NCBI GenBank assembly: GCA_964614415.1
Contig: CAZTLE010000178.1
Location: 1 to 8,101, forward strand
Source: CAZTLE01 sp964614415
GTDB lineage: Bacteria > Bacteroidota > Bacteroidia > Flavobacteriales > Flavobacteriaceae
Reading direction: 5' to 3'
Length of the DNA stretch: 8,101 bases
The position numbers and the translations under genes were made by a program. Numbering within the stretch: the first letter of the stretch is position 1; the number at the start of each line of letters is the position of its first letter. Under the pieces are notes generated by a model. That model saw only the letters and a program-made list of their open reading frames with translations. It made no database searches and was not told where the DNA came from. Shown piece after piece: positions 6,148-8,101 of the stretch.

Positions 6148-6200
6148 ATACTTTTTAGTATGGTACATACTTTTTGGAAAGTATTAGTATTCATAGTACT
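6148..6200. promoter_or_regulatory. operator array of the HxlR regulator
   Basis: Six AGTAT/ATACT half-sites, the last one AGTACT, begin at 6148, 6157, 6167, 6180, 6186 and 6195. They form nested dyads: ATACT-N4-AGTAT (6148-6161), AGTATG-N3-CATACT (6157-6171), ATACTTT-TTGG-AAAGTAT (6167-6184) and a loose AGTA-N7-TACT (6186-6200). The array lies between the divergent DJ-1 unit and the regulator gene and covers the regulator's predicted -33 and -7 elements. HxlR proteins usually bind such dyads between divergent genes, so self-repression together with control of the DJ-1 unit is likely. Confidence 0.72.
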
Positions 6201-6204
6201 TTAG
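6174..6204 (+). promoter_or_regulatory. candidate promoter of the HxlR gene
   Basis: TTG at 6174-6176 lies in the loop of the 18-base dyad. TACTTTAG (6197-6204, one mismatch to TAnnTTTG) follows after 20 bases. The ATG at 6208 comes 3 bases later, again predicting a leaderless or nearly leaderless mRNA. A bound regulator would cover both elements. Confidence 0.45.
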
Positions 6205-6207
6205 CGT

Positions 6208-6570
6208 ATGCCTGATTTTGTTTTCGACGGAAAAAACTACTATAACCCTGTAGAATTTGCCATGGACCGAATAGGCGGTACCTGGAAAATCCCGATTCTT
6301 TGGAGACTGAAGGATAAGGTGATGCGGTACAGCGAATTAAAACGCAGTATTCCCCATATTTCAGACAAAATGCTGACAACACAACTTCGTGAACTGGAGA
6401 AATACGAATTCATTTCCCGTAAGGTATACGCCGTGGTTCCTCCCAAAACCGAATATACAATCACCGAAAAGGGTATCGAATCCATTGGTGTTATCAAAGT
6501 GATACGAGACTATGGTTTGAAGCTGATGGAAGAAGCCGGTATTCCCGAGGCATCATCCACTAAGAAGTAA
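6208..6570 (+). CDS. HxlR-family winged-helix regulator without cysteines
   Basis: A 120-residue HxlR/MarR-like DNA-binding protein of usual length. It shows NPVEFAMDRIGGTWKIPIL (13-31, helix 1 with the family's GGxWK signature), MRYSELKRSIPHISDKML (39-56, helix-turn-helix), TTQLRELEKYEFISR (57-71, recognition helix and strand) and the wing VPPKTEYTITEKG (77-89). Many family members begin this region with Cys-Pro, and that cysteine is the redox sensor in B. subtilis HypR. Here it is Asn13-Pro14, and the whole protein has no cysteine, so thiol oxidation cannot be its signal; a bound small molecule is more likely (inference). The start is the ATG giving the normal spacing to the GGTWK motif. 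Divergent from the DJ-1 and reductase pair, which it most likely controls through the AGTAT array. Confidence 0.92.
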   Translation: MPDFVFDGKNYYNPVEFAMDRIGGTWKIPILWRLKDKVMRYSELKRSIPHISDKMLTTQLRELEKYEFISRKVYAVVPPKTEYTITEKGIESIGVIKVIRDYGLKLMEEAGIPEASSTKK

Positions 6571-6620
6571 TTGAGATTGATGCGCATTAATGGATGGATA
6601 GGCCAGGATACGTGAATAAA

Positions 6621-6646
6621 AAAAGCAGCCCAAAAGAGCTGCTTTT
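6621..6646. terminator. bidirectional terminator between HxlR and lipoprotein genes
   Basis: AAAAGCAGC (6621-6629) pairs perfectly with GCTGCTTTT (6638-6646) around an 8-base loop. On the minus strand the stem runs into seven consecutive T (6624-6618), a strong intrinsic terminator for the lipoprotein gene that ends at 6678. On the plus strand the T-tract is only four bases, adequate for the regulator gene. Confidence 0.88.
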
Positions 6647-6677
6647 CCATTATGAACAATGGTGGCGGGAATTTCTT

Positions 6678-7586
6678 TTAATCTATATATATTTCTCCGT
6701 TTCGTACTTGTGACTGCCAGGTATGTGTAAATATTCCGCTGGAAACCGTAACACAACCGGAACCCAAGTCGGCCGCGTACGACTCATTAGTTCCATTATT
6801 ACTTCCTTCCAGGGTCCAATCTGTTTGTGTGACCGGTGTGAAATTGGATATCTGTCTGGACGCATAGGCAGCTTGAACCGAAAAGAATTCAACCACAACC
6901 GGGATGAATTGGCTGGCACACCCGGCATCAGTTTCAAAAGGCCCGGAATCCGTATACATGTTCCCATTATTATCTGTTATGATCACTTCTGTAAGAGCCT
7001 CAGAAACTGAAAAATTACCATTTGGGTCCGGATTGGAGCCGTCGGATATGAAGTTCCAGCTTCCGGCAAAAGACGGGTTTCCTGTTTCCTGATAGGTACC
7101 GGTTATCGATACAGGAGCACGTTGAGAGGTTTTCTTGAAGACCACTCCCATATACATTTCCGTACCGATTTTGGCATCAAGTACTACCGGGTTGTTATAA
7201 TCACTGAGATCAAGGTAGAATGAACTGTCTGCATCACTAACGAAGTATTGAATGGGGTTATCCTTTTGAGTAGGAGCTCCTACCTGCCTGTATGCAAACG
7301 TTCTTCCGTCCACTAGTTCTACTTCCGCAGTATAGGTGCCGTCATTACCGGCGTTGATCCAAATCTTGCCGCGGTCATTACTATATCCGGCAAGGAACAA
7401 ACCTTGATACAGCCCCTGAGAGGAGGTGTCGAAGGCAGCAATGGCCTCTTGCTCCCTAACCAATGTCACAGGTTCAGAATCCGTTTGATTTGTGGTTTCA
7501 TCACTGACGGTCGAATCTTGTGTACAGCCCAACATAAGGGTCGCCAGAAACAATGCAGTGAAGAATTTTGTACTTCTTGAAGTCAT
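6678..7586 (-). CDS. lipoprotein of unknown function (302 aa)
   Basis: I do not recognise the family. The N-terminus MTSRSTKFFTALFLATLMLGC has two basic residues, a hydrophobic core and a lipobox-like MLGC, so Cys21 is probably lipidated and the protein is anchored in an envelope membrane. A Thr/Ser/Asp-rich linker (22-40) follows. The remainder is rich in short beta strands, aromatic residues and Gly/Asn/Asp turns, suggesting a beta-sandwich or lipocalin-like body. Two stretches start alike (GTYTAEVELVDG near 83-94 and GTYQETGNPSFAGSW near 163-177), as in tandem beta repeats. Cys223 and Cys278 could form a disulphide. I chose the ATG at 7586 because it begins the signal peptide; an in-frame ATG at 7667 would put 27 unrelated residues before it. 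It is followed by a strong terminator and preceded by a triple direct repeat, so it appears to be a single regulated gene. Confidence 0.8.
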   Translation of the reverse strand: MTSRSTKFFTALFLATLMLGCTQDSTVSDETTNQTDSEPVTLVREQEAIAAFDTSSQGLYQGLFLAGYSNDRGKIWINAGNDGTYTAEVELVDGRTFAYRQVGAPTQKDNPIQYFVSDADSSFYLDLSDYNNPVVLDAKIGTEMYMGVVFKKTSQRAPVSITGTYQETGNPSFAGSWNFISDGSNPDPNGNFSVSEALTEVIITDNNGNMYTDSGPFETDAGCASQFIPVVVEFFSVQAAYASRQISNFTPVTQTDWTLEGSNNGTNESYAADLGSGCVTVSSGIFTHTWQSQVRNGEIYID

Positions 7587-7652
7587 GGTATCGTGTTTAA
7601 TTGTAAGGCATTCCAGGTAGTTTCCTGGCTTATGATTTATAAAAATGATACA

Positions 7653-7660
7653 CGAAATTA
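7653..7660 (-). promoter_or_regulatory. candidate -7 box of the lipoprotein gene
   Basis: On the minus strand TAATTTCG (7660-7653) matches TAnnTTTG except for one base. There is no good TTG element 19 bases upstream, which is typical of a promoter needing an activator. The direct-repeat array begins 30 bases upstream of the box. The leader would be about 60 bases. Confidence 0.3.
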
Positions 7661-7690
7661 GACCCAATTTTTAAGGCCTCACTGTATGAA

Positions 7691-7740
7691 GTAATAAGTG
7701 ATTTTATATTGTAATAAATGAACTAACAATGTAATAAGTG
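7691..7740. repeat. three 10-base direct repeats at a 20-base period
   Basis: GTAATAAGTG (7691-7700), GTAATAAATG (7711-7720) and GTAATAAGTG (7731-7740) recur exactly every 20 bases, two helical turns. The 10-base spacers are unrelated to each other. On the minus strand the unit reads CACTTATTAC. The array lies upstream of the lipoprotein promoter region at roughly -45 to -95, an activator position, and after the end of cmk. Same-face direct repeats at about two turns are typical of LytTR-type regulators, which are common in Bacteroidota; the binding protein is unknown. Confidence 0.7.
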
Positions 7741-7766
7741 TGGAAATAGCAAAAGACGGAAATCGC

Positions 7767-8101
7767 CTAAATGCGACCTGCAATGCGATCTTTTGCCAAC
7801 TGTAGAATAATGTGGAACTGATCTTCCAGATTCATCTCGGTATTGTCGATCTCAATGGCATCTTCGGCCTTTCGAAGCGGGGAATCTTCACGGGATGTGT
7901 CAATCGCATCGCGCTCCCTGACGTTTTCCAGTACTTCTTCGAAAGTGATTTCATCCCCTCTTTGAACGAGTTCCTTGTAGCGTCGCATAGCCCGTTCGTT
8001 TTCAGAGGCTGTCAGGAATATTTTCAGTTCGGCATTGGGAAATACGACTGTTCCTATATCCCGGCCGTCCATCACAACACCCTCAGTATTGCCCATTTGA
8101 C
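7767..8101 (-). CDS. cmk: cytidylate kinase, C-terminal part (runs off the right edge)
   Basis: Cytidylate kinase phosphorylates CMP and dCMP with ATP in pyrimidine nucleotide supply. The visible part is about 110 residues of a protein normally near 230. It contains VVMDGRDIGTVVFPNAELKIFLTAS, the CMP-binding region signature (the DGRDIGT core is nearly invariant), then ERAMRRYKELVQRG, the arginine-rich lid. RERDAIDTSREDSPLRKAEDAIEIDNT follows, with the R-D and SPL residues of the C-terminal domain, and the protein ends in a helix and AGRI. The frame continues beyond 8096 (a Gln codon precedes that Met), so the Met there is internal; the P-loop half lies outside. cmk is directly upstream of rpsA in many bacteria; here it has the same orientation but lies 6.6 kb away. 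No obvious terminator follows its stop, so some read-through into the lipoprotein gene is possible. Confidence 0.95.
   Translation of the reverse strand, partial: QMGNTEGVVMDGRDIGTVVFPNAELKIFLTASENERAMRRYKELVQRGDEITFEEVLENVRERDAIDTSREDSPLRKAEDAIEIDNTEMNLEDQFHIILQLAKDRIAGRI

Noticed and set aside
6647..6662. CCATT-N6-AATGG inverted repeat after the terminator
   Set aside because: The 5-bp stem is short and adjacent to a strong terminator; it is likely chance.
7587..7667. Upstream ATG at 7667 for the lipoprotein gene
   Set aside because: It would place 27 residues, including a second cysteine-containing stretch, before the lipoprotein signal peptide; the ATG at 7586 starts that peptide exactly.
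7691..7740. CRISPR array
   Set aside because: The repeats are only 10 bases with 10-base spacers and there are three of them; no cas gene is near. Regulatory direct repeats fit better.
1170..7766. Transposon or integron carrying the accessory genes
   Set aside because: No transposase, integrase, terminal inverted repeats or target duplication could be found by eye; only the split of cmk and rpsA is supported.

Overview
The window reads as chromosomal DNA of a Bacteroidota species, most likely a flavobacterium. Ribosomal protein S1 and cytidylate kinase are of bacterial housekeeping type. Several genes have TTG-N19/21-TAnnTTTG promoters, the form used by the Bacteroidota primary sigma factor. 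Start codons lack clear Shine-Dalgarno sequences, and there is a lipoprotein with a Bacteroidota-like leader. The genus cannot be fixed from this sequence.

Layout. On the left edge (minus strand) is the first 389 codons of rpsA, with its own promoter and a roughly 140-nt structured leader. Divergent from it are a small unknown gene (1417-1725) and an exported AbgB-like M20 amidohydrolase (1797-3227), closed by a hairpin terminator. Next come a TetR-family repressor (3326-3889) and a short-chain dehydrogenase (3950-4693), each preceded by the same 16-base palindromic operator. A shared terminator separates these from a minus-strand pair: an Hsp31/DJ-1-like protein (5365-6069) followed 5 bases later by an NADP-binding F420-reductase-like oxidoreductase (4742-5359). 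Divergent from that pair is an HxlR-family regulator (6208-6570), and the shared intergenic region is packed with AGTAT/ATACT half-sites. A bidirectional terminator follows, then an unknown lipoprotein gene on the minus strand (6678-7586). Upstream of it lie three 10-base direct repeats at an exact 20-base period. The right edge holds the C-terminal part of cmk (7767-8101, minus strand).

How the genes fit together. cmk and rpsA are neighbours in many bacteria. Here they keep the same orientation but are separated by about 6.6 kb of accessory genes, and rpsA has its own promoter. The middle of the insert holds two self-contained regulator-plus-enzyme modules: TetR with SDR, and HxlR with DJ-1 and a reductase. 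The protein families suggest sensing and removal of reactive carbonyls, quinones or similar electrophiles, but the inducers are unknown. I found no RNA genes, CRISPR array, insertion sequence or phage gene. No gene-free stretch exceeds 300 bases; the longest are 1170-1416 (rpsA leader and divergent promoters) and 7587-7766 (repeat array and lipoprotein promoter region).
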